From Camellia lanceoleosa (Eukaryota > Streptophyta > Magnoliopsida > Ericales > Theaceae), in assembly GCA_025200525.1 (NCBI GenBank), contig CM045762.1, positions 191,853,154-191,917,153 of the forward strand: DNA of 64,000 bases, read 5' to 3'. This document shows positions 1-12,471 of the stretch, one piece after another; the stretch's first letter is position 1, and each line of letters opens with the position of its first letter. Both the position numbers and the translations under genes were made by a program. The notes under the pieces were generated by a model that was not told the origin of the DNA, searched no databases, and was given only the letters and a program-made list of their open reading frames with translations.

Positions 1-1014
1 CCATATGCAGCAAAGATAATAATTTTCAAAGATAGTACAATGAATTTGAGAAGCATATACTACAGGCCACATTATCTGCTGACCTACCTTCCTAAAAAAA
101 ACATTGTTCATTTTAATTGTTGTTAAAATTATTATAATTTTATTTGGTAAGGTGATTGTTTTGTTGGAAACAACATGCCTATGAGTTCTGCTCACATGGA
201 ACCCAACTTGCCTTTTTCTCCAGTTTTTGAGGCCTACGGGATTTCATACTAATTATGTGATACAAAGAATGCTCCAAGCTTTTGCAATATGAATACGAAA
301 AGAAAAAAAAAAAAGTCCTTTGCATGGAACTTAAAAACTATAGAAAAGTAATAAATAATAATAATCATAGAAAACACAAACAGAGAAAAAAAAACCTTGG
401 GTTTTGGTTAAAGGCAAGAGAGGCTTTTGGAACATATTATCGAATTTAACTTGAATTGAATTGGATGCACATGGCTGATATTAGATAATGATATCCCTAA
501 CATTTCCACCCCAGTAATTACGAGGCCCCCTTTTCGCTCCTCCTCTATTCCTTTTGTAATTTTCATTATCTATATAATTTTGAGTTCAAAATGGAACAGT
601 TTGTTAACATCATTTGGTCGTAATCGTTCCCATCTGCTAGCCATTCAGATATTAATTTCAATTTCTTCATTCGTATATGAACAATTTCTTCAAGTACTTG
701 TAGTTGTCAATATATATGCATGACACATAAACCTCAAACAATTGAAAGTTATATGCTTTACATTCACCCACAAATTCATAGTTAACTGACAAACTGATTC
801 AAACTTCTCTGTGAATTACCTGTTGTACAGTGGCAGTTATGAGGACAATATGGTAGTACTGAAGCAGGAGTCTCAATTTGCAAAGGCAAATGATTGTAGT
901 TTCAGTCAAGTAATATATCTTTAATTACCAAACTAAAACTAAATATTGTTATTGCCAATGTGATTCAAAAACTTAAAAGTGCTATATTTTTTACTTCAAA
1001 TTTGTTTTATATGC
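1..1014. other. AT-rich non-coding DNA
   Basis: No convincing coding region is visible. The stretch has short A runs and AT-rich sequence typical of plant intergenic or intronic DNA. It leads into a possible exon at about 1015. Confidence 0.5.
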
Positions 1015-1174
1015 AGTTTAGTCTGCAAATAGAACAAGGAATTCCCATTCTATCGGTGGTGATCTTCAGCAGATTCAAATTCATTTGCATCAAAGGGAGT
1101 TAAACTTGGGCCAGCATTTGTCTTCACAAGGTGAGCATAATAAGAAGAATCATGCAGGAAGTAAGGAAGAATAA
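1015..1174 (+). CDS. Possible exon of an unrecognised gene
   Basis: After a TGCAG acceptor-like site there is an open stretch rich in Gln, His and Ser (for example GDLQQIQIHLHQRELNLGQH) ending at a stop near 1174. A GT donor-like GGTGAGC lies at about 1131, so the coding part may stop there. The composition looks like real protein rather than random translation, but I do not recognise the family, and no neighbouring exon on the same strand could be joined to it. It may be a captured or orphan exon. Confidence 0.25.
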
Positions 1175-3328
1175 AAAACACTCTTTAGAATTCTTTTGAT
1201 TAAACTTTATAACCGACGTATAGTAGCTACTAGCTACTAGCTAGGGACTTAGAAGTTAAGAAGTAAAAGAAAAGAAAGGATTATGCCATGAGAAACACAA
1301 CTAAAGTGGAAGATATTGTTATTCTCAAAATAGGATTCAATATCAAACTAAACAATTTTCTTTTGCAGTACATAAATTTGCTAAAAAGAGAAAGCACAAG
1401 TTAACCGCTGGGTATGCTTTTGAAGGGTGATTCCTAACCCTTTTTCAAACTTCACAAAGCCCGTTATGAAACATAGTGCTTTACTTGCATTTGCAATATG
1501 TTTCCTGTAATTAGTAAATGATCTGAAAAGTGCTTTTTTTTTTGGGTGCAAAATTTATATCTTTTTCTTTGATAGCTTGACAGGTGGCTTAATGATGAAG
1601 CAAACAAAATCTCCACCTTTCCCTTCTATTTACTTTACTGTTTTGGGTGATCTAAGAAGCACAAATACATCTAAAAAATGTTGTGCCTGTGTTGAATACA
1701 TGTTGGACACGTGTCCAAACATGTTATATTATTATTATTATTTAAATTTTTTTAGATACAGATAGTTGGACATGCTTTGGACACTTGGGGAACACACTCA
1801 TCCATCACTATGAAACACCTTACAAGTTTGATGAAAGTAACTTGGGATTTAATGATAAAGAAAAACAAGAGAGATTTATACATATTAATCCTTACTCCTT
1901 TAGATTTTAAGAAGTGATGTTAAATCTCTGAATGAAATATTCATATATAACATATGATAAAATTCCATTGATAGGATGCACTGAACTGCATGCTCAACAG
2001 TGTGTGCCACTGAAGGCTTAGGGTCATTTTCCCTATCATTGCACAGATGAATTTTGTTAGAAGCAAGGGAAACATAGTTGTGTCTGCGTGTATGTCTGTC
2101 TAAATCATTCTTGTATGTGTATTTCTTCTGCTGTCAAATTTTATTTCATTAATGCATTGATGTTCTTGATGTTGACGGCATGCAAAGCTTCTTTCAAGTT
2201 TACATTTTTGTTGGTTATCATCTGGAATCAAAAGAAGTTCCTAGAGTTATGTAGGTCAAAATCTGAGCTACATTTTTTTTTTTTTTTGTATGTCTCTTCC
2301 GAATTTTCTCCAACCTAGAAGGTTAAGTTTCTCATATTCGATCGGAATTTTAGGTGAAGTAGCTGTGTATCAGTTAGTTATCATGAGCATACCACTAACT
2401 TTTGGTGTACCATTCTGGATTTATAATTTATAAATATTAATTTGTCAATTGTTGTGGATTTATATATAGGAGTCTTTAATACAATTTAAAAAAAAAACAA
2501 TAGTTAAACATTTTATCAATTTATACAATATATTCTTTAAGAAAATTAAAAAAAAAAATCAATGTTAAATAGTTTCTTTTAGAATATATGCTAAATTTCG
2601 TTTCTTCTTGTTTGTGATGTGTAATTTTAAATTTTTGAATGAGGCAAGTTGAAGTGAATGTATGTGGATGCATGTGGCTGTTATTACCAAAAATATAATT
2701 AGAAAATAGTTAGGAACACTTTTATAAAATTTCACATCACTCATACATAGCAAATTGGTGAGGTTCTTCAAAATCTTGACTATATATGCATTTGTGTGGG
2801 CTTTGATGAATTGATATATATATAGATTTGTGTGTATTTTATGGATGTATTTTATGCAATTATATATATATAGGACTAAGATGATGTTGAATTGCATGCT
2901 AACATTTCAATTATTTTTCTTTATTCAGGTCCTATATTAAATTGGGCCTGAACATTTAGTTGGACCTTTTTACTGGTTGTAAATTTCCATTTTCCCGCTG
3001 CTTTTCATCTAGGTTTGGGATGAGTTTTATCAGATTTTGAAACTATTTCTTAGTTTTTTTTCTTTTTCCTTCCAACTTACTACATGCCAAGAAGGGTATA
3101 ATTTATTTTCCGAGCACAAAATATCCTCATTGCAACCAATGGTCGTGCAGTCATTATCAATTCTCAGAATTTGACTATGAAAAATTATAGATATGATGCC
3201 AATAATATGATTTGTGGTACCCTGTAATATTTTAATCAACAATAATGTTATACTTAAGCACTTCGATTATTCAATATGTGGCATTCCATCAGAGTTTTTT
3301 TTGAAGATTGAGAGTTTTGATTACGAAG
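1175..3328. other. Non-coding DNA upstream of the SIN3-like fragment
   Basis: AT-rich with several homopolymer tracts and no supported gene. The 1690-1790 segment repeats GGACAC words, including TGGACACGTGTCCA, resembling ends of old DNA transposons, but I cannot define an element. Confidence 0.4.
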
Positions 3329-4043
3329 ATGAAGAGGGCTACAGATGATATGTACATGGCTTCTCAACTCAAACGCCCCATCGTCTCCTCTCGCGCCAAA
3401 CCGTGAGTCCTTTCTCTATCTCTCTCTTAGTTTGTTTTTTTTTTCACTCTCATTTTTCTAATATTGTGATATTGTAAGCTGTAATTATGAGTGCTTCTTT
3501 ATTTAATAAAAAATTATAAGCAAGTAAAATTTCTGAAAATTTGGTGAATCATGTTTGAAATTGTTGAGTGCGAGTCTGTTAGTTATTTACTGATTAGGTA
3601 TTTTGTTTGGCTTCGGATTTTAAACTTCAGTATTTTTGTTTTTCATTCTTTTACTCAGTATGTTGTTCCTTCAAGGAGAACAAAGATCTGATTTTTGTTG
3701 AATTTTTCTTTATAAAATCTGTCTAAAGTTTGATTATATATCTAGGGTTGAAGCTAAAAATAGGAATTAAGACCCATCTTTGTTGAAAGAATATATTTTG
3801 ACCTAAGTTTAATGTTTAATGAAAGCTCTCACCTGAATAAATTAGTATATTGATTTTTTTTTTTTTTATTTGGTGTGGGTAATGAAGCTCTGGGCAATCC
3901 CAGATGATGGGTGGAGCGAGCACACAGAAACTAACTACCAATGATGCATTGGCATATCTCAAGGCAGTTAACGACATATTTCAAGATAAAAGGGATAAAT
4001 ATGATGAGTTTCTTGAAGTTATGAAAGGGTTCAAGGCTCAAAG
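3329..4043 (+). pseudogene. SNL: SIN3-like co-repressor, N-terminal fragment (exons 1-2 only)
   Basis: Two exons join cleanly. Exon 1 is 3329-3402 (ATG, then MKRATDDMYMASQLKRP; donor GTGAGT). Exon 2 is 3888-4043 and reads SGQSQMMGG, then [15 protein letters not shown] and [12 protein letters not shown], ending at a GT donor in phase 2. This is the N-terminus and the start of the first paired amphipathic helix (PAH1) of plant SIN3-like proteins, scaffold subunits of histone deacetylase complexes. The phases match the plant gene family. The following exon, which should complete PAH1, is not visible in the next kilobases, so only about 76 of more than 1,300 residues are present. A Helitron 3' end on the same strand at 5463 suggests a captured gene fragment. 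The family call is strong; the capture route is inference. Confidence 0.8.
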
Positions 4044-5434
4044 GTTTGGTCATTTATTCCTTCTTTTACTTCTAGAATCTAAATAAAGTTCTCATTTAAA
4101 CAATGTTAATAAAGTTCATATATCCTCTTTCTCAAAACAAAAGTTCATTTAAACAATGCTGTAGTCCAAACTCCAATGACATGTTATAAATTCTTAAGCG
4201 CCATTTTATTATGCTCTTTATATAACATGTCACTATATTAGGCTTTGATAGGAGACCCGAGAAGAACAATCCAAGTTGATCTTTTGGAGTTAAAAAAATT
4301 TCTGAAGTGCAGTTGCTGCAGCAAAAGTGGCAATATTATCCGTTATAGTTTCACCCATGTGTTATAAATTAAATGTTATGTATTGAGATATTATTAAACA
4401 TTTAATCAATATAGTATATCATAACATTTAATCAATTAAAATTAAATGTTGTCTGCTATGATACCATGTGAAGTTATTTGGGACCAATTCATTTAAAGGC
4501 TTAATTGTTTTAGAGAGGGGTAATTTTATTTAGCCTTTCTGCACATCCCTCTTTATTTTTAGTGATTTGTTGTGCCTTTGGGTTGAATACCTGCATTGTG
4601 TTGACAATATTACTCATTTATTTATCGAGATTTCTTGGGTGCGTGACATGATATGGATTCTTCTTTGTTTAGTCGCTAATGGGTTGAGATTAATTTTATG
4701 GGTTTTAGAGTCCTTTGTCAGAGTATCGCTTCCGATGATGCGGTCAATGTATCATTTGAAGAAGATGAACTGGTCACTTGGGGTTGTAAATTAAATTATA
4801 ACTTGACAGAGGTGATGGAAAACGAAATCGATTCACGTAGCCAATCCCAATTGATTGTAACATAAGGCTTAGTTTGGTTTGATTAGGTTTCTGGGTAGAT
4901 GATTAATTTGTCTAAGCGAAGATAATTATTGCTCATGTTTATCTGCTTTACTCTTGACTTTTAGTCTAAAATTCTATACTTTTTTTTAATCAATGTTAAT
5001 TTTTTTTTTTTTTTTTGGGGGTGGGGGGGGTGGGGGAATGGTGCCAAATCAAATGGTGGATTTTTCCAGGTGCATTAGGCTATTGTACCTTGCTTTGCTT
5101 CAGAAAAAGAAAGCATTTCCTGTCTGCAGGAGTTGTGAAAATATCCTAATTGGAGATGGAGGGTCAAAATAATATGACTTTGAGTTCACTGAATGCTCTT
5201 CAGCAGAGAAGTATGCACTCTTATTTCCTTAATATGTCGGAAGCATGCAATTAATTACATTGGCCTATGAAATTGGTTAAACTATCATTCCCTTTAGGCA
5301 ATACAGTCCAATCAAGTTATGAGGAGCAACTTTTAATTATTCGAATATCAAATATATTTTTATAATTGCATTTTAATCTTAAATTTAAATAGTGTTGCGA
5401 TTACAATTATATTATAATCCTAATATTATTTACA
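4044..5434 (+). other. Non-coding DNA between SIN3 fragment and Helitron end
   Basis: No further SIN3 exon is seen. A T/G homopolymer tract lies at about 5000-5036. A short open segment at 5125-5215 looks exon-like but contains a stop and was not recognised. Confidence 0.35.
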
Positions 5435-5463
5435 CCGTGCCTTTAGGCACGGGCATACGCTAG
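5435..5463 (+). mobile_element. Helitron 3' terminus (5' end not located)
   Basis: A perfect 7-bp stem (CCGTGCC, loop TTTA, GGCACGG) at 5435-5452 is followed seven bases later by CTAG and then a T. A short GC-rich hairpin just before CTRR, with insertion next to T, is the diagnostic 3' end of plant Helitrons. The matching 5' TC end was not found, so the element's length is unknown. It probably includes the SIN3-like fragment upstream. Confidence 0.7.
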
Positions 5464-5816
5464 TAACAGTATAACTTAGTGGTCTGATTTAGGATTTGTA
5501 ATATAGAAATTAATTAGGGTTTGTATATATAACAGTATAACTTATATGTAATTTAGAAATTGATTTAGGGTTTGTGTGTATATATGACTTAGAGATTGAT
5601 TTAGGGATTCTATTTAATTTTCTTTTGAAGCAAAAAATAAAATAATAATAATAATATGTTGTTGTTGTTGTTGTTGATATATACTGAAAAGGGTATGAGC
5701 ATTCTGAAAACCTTCTTCTTGTTGTTGAGGTTGAGGTCCAGTCTAAGCATTATTAATAATACAAATGAAAATCAGTTTTCGGATCAAACTGTAGTTAGGT
5801 TATATAAGCTACTTCA
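5464..5816. other. Low-complexity non-coding DNA
   Basis: AT-rich with repeated phrases around TTAGGGTTTGTATATA and a (TTG)n run near 5660-5677. No gene seen. Confidence 0.4.
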
Positions 5817-6176
5817 TTAAAGATGGAAACAAAATGTTACTTTTTTGAACTCTTGAGCCCGCCTGATCCATAACATAGACGTCTTTGAAAAAGAATCAGA
5901 ATCCACGATCCATAACATATGCCATTGCAAGAGACCGAAAATGTTTATAGCATTTAATCTCTTCAAGTGATGAACACAGTACATTTCCAATTGGTTATCC
6001 TTGAATGCTTGAACTTCCCATGATTTCATATCCATATATGGAGGCAAAGCATAAGATTCCTCAGGCAAAGGGCAGTGTTTTATATCATGCTCTTCCCTTT
6101 CAAATTCCATCTTAGGAAGTTCAGCAACCAAAAAACCACCACAAATGGATGTTTCATCATAGGAAAAACCACGGCT
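5817..6176 (-). pseudogene. Unrecognised exon or gene fragment
   Basis: On the minus strand, after a TGCAG acceptor-like site near 6177, an open frame runs about 118 codons. Its first two thirds look protein-like (for example CGGFLVAELPKMEFEREEHD and ALPPYMDMKSWEVQAF). The remainder may be read-through into intron. I do not recognise the family and saw no joined exons. It could be part of another captured or truncated gene. Confidence 0.3.
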
Positions 6177-6182
6177 CTGCAC

Positions 6183-7309
6183 TCGGGAATAAATTCTGCC
6201 TACAATTCAAATCAACATCATCCCTAAATTTAAATTAATGAAGAGTGATCAGGAACAACAAAGAATGGAGTTTCAACTTATATAGGCACAGAGTCAGAAA
6301 AATATCATGCTTGTTGATTTGAAATGGCAGCTTCTGCCACTCTTAACCCTGTTGGAACACTAAAATTACTGATTAATATCACAATATCAGCTGCATTAAC
6401 TCTTTCCGTAGACAATCTTTGGCCTCCCATGAGAATTGAACTTAGAGTCCATTTCATATATTTCCTTCTCTTAGTATTGTTCCAATTCCAAGCTGGTAGT
6501 TCTACTAATTTATTTATTAGAGCTCAGTAATTGCTTAGATATTTGTAAACAAAAGTCTACGTGTCTGTATGTATATTAGATACAGAAAGAACTTCACCAT
6601 GGTGAAACCTTAGACAATTGAGTGTCCCCATGCTGTAGGTGCCTTTTCCTGGACTAGAGTTGTATACTGTTTTTTTTTTCTTTTTTTTGATAGAATTATA
6701 TGGCCCTACTTTTCAGACTGGGTATGCTTGTTCAAACTTCATTAGTCAGGCTGCTAGTTATCATGATGGTATAATATCAGATGTTCAATATTCTGGTATT
6801 TCAACTGGGTTATTTTGCTTTTGTTGATGTTGGTATAATATCATAAACCATTTGTTGTTCATGTTGGGATGGTATAATACCAAAGTGTAGCTCTTGTTTG
6901 CTTCCATTTAATTCAAACCTTTCCTACTTTTTAAACAGTTCTCAGACTAATACACTAACTGATTGAGATTTGGCTTCATATTTTTGTAGATGTCAACTTC
7001 AAATGCTAGCGGCAGTACCTCAGATCATTTGAAGAACAAAGTGTAAATGGACAACATACCAACCGTCACCGAACAACTTCGAAGTATGGGTGAACACTTG
7101 CAATTTCAAAGTGAACAACTTCAAATTCAAATCACGCAGATGCAAAAATTGCAGACAGGCTTAAATCGAAGTTGGTGTTGCATTTATGAGATCTTTTGCT
7201 TCCTTGTAATTATTGTTGTATTAGTTACGAATATGTAATAATTTAAATAACAGTTAGCAGTTGAAATAGATGATATGTATGAAAATTTATGATATATGAC
7301 AGTTATTTT
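6183..7309. other. Non-coding DNA
   Basis: No supported gene. A short frame at 7047-7238 encodes a Gln-rich coiled-coil-like start and a hydrophobic end, but has no supporting context and is too short to call. Confidence 0.35.
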
Positions 7310-8275
7310 GGAGGAGTATAAACATGTAATCTGTTATCTGTTTGTTTGTTTGTTTGAAGAATGTTTGAACACAGGTTGTTAAAATTATGTTTGTTTGTTG
7401 GAGGAATGCTTGAACACGGGTTGTTATATGTTTGTTTGAGGAATGTTTCAACACAGGTTGTTACATGTTTAACGAATGCTTGTTTGTTTGAAGAATATTT
7501 TGACACAGGTTGTTATATGTGTTTGTTTGAAGAATGATTGCATAGGTTTTTTGTTTGAAGAATGATTGCCTTTGGTTTTCTAACACGCTTTACGCACGAG
7601 ATATTTTAAACACGTAATTTGAACACTAGTTTTTCAACACGATTTTGAAGAGATATTTTGAACATAGCTTGTTCAAGATGATTTTTTCACTCGGGTTTTT
7701 AGCACGCTTTTGAGGATGATTTTTTACGAGGTTTTTAGAGACCGATTTGAAGATGATTTTTTAACACAATTTTGAAGATGATTTTTCACATAGGTTTTGA
7801 AGATAGATTTTTTTCACGTGTTTTTAGCACAATTTTGAAGATGATTTTATGACATGTTTTTGCGCATGATTTGAAGATGATTTTTTCAACACAGTTTTGA
7901 AGATAGATTTTTGTGAGGTTTTTAACACAATTTTTTGCAACAGTGTTTTGACACGTGTTTTTGAAGACTAATTTTTTGCATGTGTTTTGAACAGCTTTGA
8001 AGATGATTTTATCGGAGGTTTTGCGCATGATTTGAAGATGATTTTTTCACGGTGTTTTTGAGCGAGCTTTGAAGATGATTTTTTCAAAGAGGTTTTTAAC
8101 ACAATTTTCGCAATGATTTTTTCACGTGTTTTTGCGCATGATTTGAAGACAATTTTTTTGAACGTAGTTTTGAGGACAGTTTTTTTAACACAGATTTTTC
8201 AACACAGCTTTTTGAAGACAGATTTTTTCACACATTGAAAAAGTTTTTGGAGCACAAATTTTGTAACACATTAAA
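7310..8275 (+). repeat. Degenerate tandem repeat tract
   Basis: About 1 kb of imperfect short repeats. The left part iterates a unit containing TTTGTTTGAAGAATG and AACACAGGTTGTTA. The right part iterates GAAGATGATTTTTTCA with variants ending in ACACGTTTTT or ACACAG. Units are roughly 25-45 bp and poorly conserved. The strand composition is strongly skewed: T- and G-rich on plus, almost no C-rich words. No element boundaries were found. Confidence 0.7.
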
Positions 8276-9189
8276 TCTGCAACAGATTTGTAACTGATTT
8301 TTACCATATTAAATCCATTTCTGTATAGAGAAAAATAGCATATAACAACAAAACAATATCAAATTTCTATAAATTTCATAAATTATGCTCCATCAAATAT
8401 AACAACAAAGCAACATCAAATTACTCCAACCACAATAAACTCCAAGTTAAAATTACAAGTTTCCAACTAATGAAAACGAGATTCATTTCCGTTCATTTGT
8501 ACATTGAAGTCAACAAAAGAAGACGGTTGCACTCCATAAATTTAATTCAAACCAATCTCCATTTCTGCTCATTCAAAAAGAAGTCACCACTGTTCGAACC
8601 AATCTCCATTTCTGCTCATTCAAAAATACCATATGAAATCAATGATTTAATAGATTAATAGAATAACCTGTTTCATTACAATAGAATAACCTGTTTAATA
8701 GAATAATAGAATAAAAGAATAACCTATTTCATTACCACTTACCCTTTCAATAACAAATTATACCAGTCACCCTTTCAATGATGCAAGCTCTTGTATGTTT
8801 CATTACAATAGATTATTCAAAAATTAACAATAGATTATAACATATTACCCTTTCAAAAATTAACAGACTATAACAATTTATGTATGTTTTATACCCTGTA
8901 TAAACAATATAATCCATCAATACTGAACCACTTGTATCCATTATTAGTGCAACCTATACCCTGTATAAACAATATAATCCATCAATACTTAATATATTAT
9001 CAACCATTCAACAACGTGCACACATTTCACTTCCAACCATCCAAACAATTTATATTCAACGTCCAATTCTAAATGTAATACAAATTCCATACGAACCAAG
9101 TATAATTCAACCCCAATAATTTAATTCCATACATAATAGAGGATTAACCAAATTTAATATCAAAAGGAAATCTATACCACACCAAAAAT
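8276..9189. repeat. Intergenic DNA with small direct repeats
   Basis: A unit starting ACCCTGTATAAACAATATAA is repeated about 63 bp apart (near 8892 and 8955). Related small duplications (AATCTCCATTTCTGCTCATT) occur at about 8560 and 8600, and TAGAATAACCTGTTT words at 8650-8730. No gene is seen. Confidence 0.5.
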
Positions 9190-9306
9190 TTATTCTATCC
9201 TCCTCTCATTAGTGCCAAAACTATCACTATGACTTTCCCGGAAAATCTGGGAAGTAGTTTCTCGAGCAAATCTAGTCACACGAGAGAATTTCTCCAATAC
9301 TTGCAT
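9190..9306 (-). pseudogene. Possible C-terminal fragment of a TBC (Rab-GAP) protein
   Basis: On the minus strand a 38-codon frame ends at TAA and reads LEKFSRVTRFARETTSQIFR, then ESHSDSFG. This resembles the C-terminal tail of plant TBC-domain Rab GTPase-activating proteins as I recall it. Upstream, RDLSMQVLEKF could join a preceding frame if one base were missing, suggesting decay. The family call rests on a short stretch and memory of the motif, so it is tentative. Confidence 0.3.
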
Positions 9307-10429
9307 TGAAAGATCTCGGCGGGATCACGAACCTTTTGCGTCCGCCTTCCATTGTTTTGTCTATGATCGCCACTTCCATCAAAGGCACCTCCATCAGTCC
9401 TCTCGAATTATCAATTGAGGTGCACTCATCAATCGAGATCGATGAGGATAGCCCGTTACCAACAATAGCCCTGGCAACTCCAAAGAGGACAGAGTTCTCT
9501 GTCCAAGAAAATAAAACAAAAACAAAAGGGAAAGAAGAAGAAGAAAAAACACATATTTCAAATACAAATATGGCGACATGAAATATCGGGTAAATGTATT
9601 TATTGTGAAGTGTTGCGGCAGTTAAATAAAAAAATTAGATAATTGTTGGTGTAAACTTCACCGCCTCCTATTTCCATAAACCAAAAATCAATGTAGAATA
9701 CATGCCAAAAACTAAAAGAAATACTCTATTTTTGTAACTTTTAATGTATAAGAAATGTTGGAAGGAACATAAAAGCTCTGACCACGTGACAGGAATGACC
9801 ATCTGGTAATTACAAATCTGATTTAGTGTTTGGTTAGTCAAACCATTTATAAACATGCTACAGCCCCAAAGCCCTATTCAATCACCCCCAAATCTACCAT
9901 AATCCCTTCTCCTACTTATAAGCCTCTAATTTAACCATTAAAATCCTAAATTACTCACTGTTTAGGCCATCAAATAACCTCTATTACGAAAATCCAACAA
10001 GCTGTCCTACATCAGCATCCCAACTAAACTGCTAAAACAATGAATTGTGTTAAACCAATAGCTGAGAATCCTATCTCGTAACCCTAATCCCAACCATGAT
10101 AACAAAATTCTCTAGTCTTTTTAGAATCTCTGAAACAAGTGAATCCTGGAACACTCATGTATATTCCATTAACTGGTATTTTTTCCCAAATAACCTGAAT
10201 AATACAAATAATTCCTGTATTTTTCCGAGTTTCTTGAAATATTCAGAATATTTATGGAAGGAGAACTCATGTTTTTAAAATTTCTAAGCATACCTTGCAT
10301 TGTTATTAAAAAGATTTCTCAAACTTTTCACAACTACTTGCGATATAGAATTATCTTATAATTGAATAATTGAAGAATCTCAAATTTATTACGATGATCC
10401 CAACTTCGAAATAAAAAACAAGGTGGACA
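9307..10429. other. Non-coding DNA downstream of the SNF4-like gene
   Basis: No convincing last exon of the SNF4-like gene could be placed here on the minus strand. Short frames on both strands look random. Confidence 0.35.
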
Positions 10430-12471
10430 AACCCATGAAGGAATAATTTCGTTATCCAAAGCTGAATACGAGTATACAAACTATCTTTTGCCAAAGAGGT
10501 GATATCACTAAATATAAAAAATTAAGTTGAAACCAACTTTAAAACGATGTAAAACTGAATATGTATTGGAGACAAACATGAAAATTTTAAAATGGCCTAA
10601 AACCAAGAAATTACCTTCTGGAATATACATTTATAAGGGAGCCTTTACCATCAACAATTGGAATTGAACTTATTTGAGCTGGAAAATAGAAAAGGAAGAT
10701 GGGTGAAATCGGTAATATAAAACTGTATATGCACCCCACATAGTTGACCAAAATTTAGATAAATTACTTGCCCAAGCAACAACTTAACTGAAAATTTCAG
10801 ATAAGAGATTTGTAGAATAAAAAAACAGACAAAAACATAAAAATCAAAGTTTGGCTTTTACAACCCATCTAGATATAATGTTTGACTAATTAGCAATCAA
10901 ACTAATAGATGGTAACACCAATTCAACTGAAGAATGATGATATTGGATCATTAAATGTTTTTAAAATATGACAATGCATAAAGTAGCGGCCTAAAAGGAA
11001 CATTTTGCAGAACCAGCAATTTCATGTAAAAAAAATAAATTGAGTGAAAAAATGTGTTCGTTCAATAACCGAAATCGATTATACTGCAATGTCACACTAA
11101 GAGAGAGAGAGAGAGCATGCAGGCACATTTTTTATTATAGAAATTGTTCGTGTGTGGGGTGCAAGTCAGGTATACATAAAAGTAAAACTTTAGGCTGAAA
11201 TATTAGAAAAGTTGATGCGCACCTTCTATCAATATATTAAGAGCATAACTAAGAGTTTCATTGGGACGTAATGCTAACAAATGACCATGTGCTTCTCCAA
11301 CTTCACTTTTCCATGTACCTAAAGGGAGGCTACCGACCGGTTGTCGTAGAATAGGTAGACAATCAAGATGGTTTTTAAAGTTCCTGCATATATCTAAGTT
11401 TTACGAGAAAAAGAGAGAAGAGAAGGTAAGCTATTAACAACATACACAATATTACTAGAGAATGGAAATTTAAATAACTTGACAAAGCCGCCCACATTTT
11501 AGTATTCCACCGAGGCATGCTATATGTAACAACAGTGGGCAAGATTCCTCTATTGTTGTGTATATAATGGGAACAGTTGATATCTTATTTTGCAAAATCA
11601 TCAGAGCCACATCTTTTAGAGACTCATCGGGACCAGCCTATGGATTACAGTAAAAGGGCAAAGAACTACAATATTAAAATCTATGAAACGCTACCATATG
11701 AGAATATAACCATATATCTCATCAATTGAAAAAATGAAAAACTGAAACATTTATTAAGAAATCTACCACCAAGAAATTCAACTTTCCTTTACCAAGTTTC
11801 ATGTGTGTGTTTTGCAAAAAGATAGGGGGAGGGGGGATTAGATGATGGGAACATGAATAAAAGCAAAAAGGCCCAAATCCCTTGAATATTCTATGTGGGC
11901 AAGAGCACTCACCCATATTAAAGGCCTACCAAACATCAGCTGTGCAGCCCTAAACGCTTCTCCATATTGTTGGGATTTCCCTTCTTTCCAGGCAGATATT
12001 GTATGCACTTCCAAATTGTCATCATCGGTGTTGCACGATTTCTATGAAGCTGCAGAAATTAACAAGCAAACATAAATTGATTATCCAAAAAACAAATATC
12101 TCAAGAAGAGAGCATGACATACATTGAATTACAAGGGATGCAAACAACAACATAATAATCAAGTCATATCTCCAAAAGATAAGCAATGAGTTGCTAGTAA
12201 CTGATTGTAGAAGTCAAATTGTCAAAATTGAACTATTGACCAGCTAACCAAATGCATGCACCATCAAGAAAGATGGGAGCCCACAGAAACAATGTGCAGT
12301 GTAAAAGCTGTCTGCAACTTACAGGTTTATGCTAGAATAAGCACCTAATTCTGGCTAGCAGATAAGAACATGCATTAATACCTCCATCAATATCAAAATG
12401 AAATCAGAAGCAGTCAGCATCCCCGAAATTTGTCTGCGATTGCTATCCCAGATTGGCACAACAGCAAGTCC
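10430..12471 (-). pseudogene. SNF4: SNF4 / KINbeta-gamma-like SnRK1 regulatory subunit, internal CBS-domain exons
   Basis: Six minus-strand exons encode the CBS-repeat region of the plant SnRK1 gamma-type subunit, which binds the SnRK1 kinase and senses energy state. Exons: 12471-12382 (GLAVVPIWDSN, DFILILME); 12041-11913 (LEVHTISAWKEGK, FGRPLIW); 11637-about 11494 ([24 protein letters not shown]); 11383-11223 (LPILRQPVGSLPLGTW, ALRPNETLSYAL); 10678-10615 (AQISSIPIVDGKGSLINVYS); 10507-about 10430 (SDITSLAKD, then loses similarity). Most phases fit, but the junction between the third and fourth exons does not join in frame with a GT donor. The N-terminal CBM/first-CBS exons and the C-terminal exon are not seen. 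A solo LTR lies 42 bp beyond the first exon listed, in the intron. Family assignment is strong; functionality is doubtful. Confidence 0.8.

Noticed and set aside
4567..4794. 75-codon plus frame
   Set aside because: No family similarity, no splice context, and unusual residue mix; probably chance.
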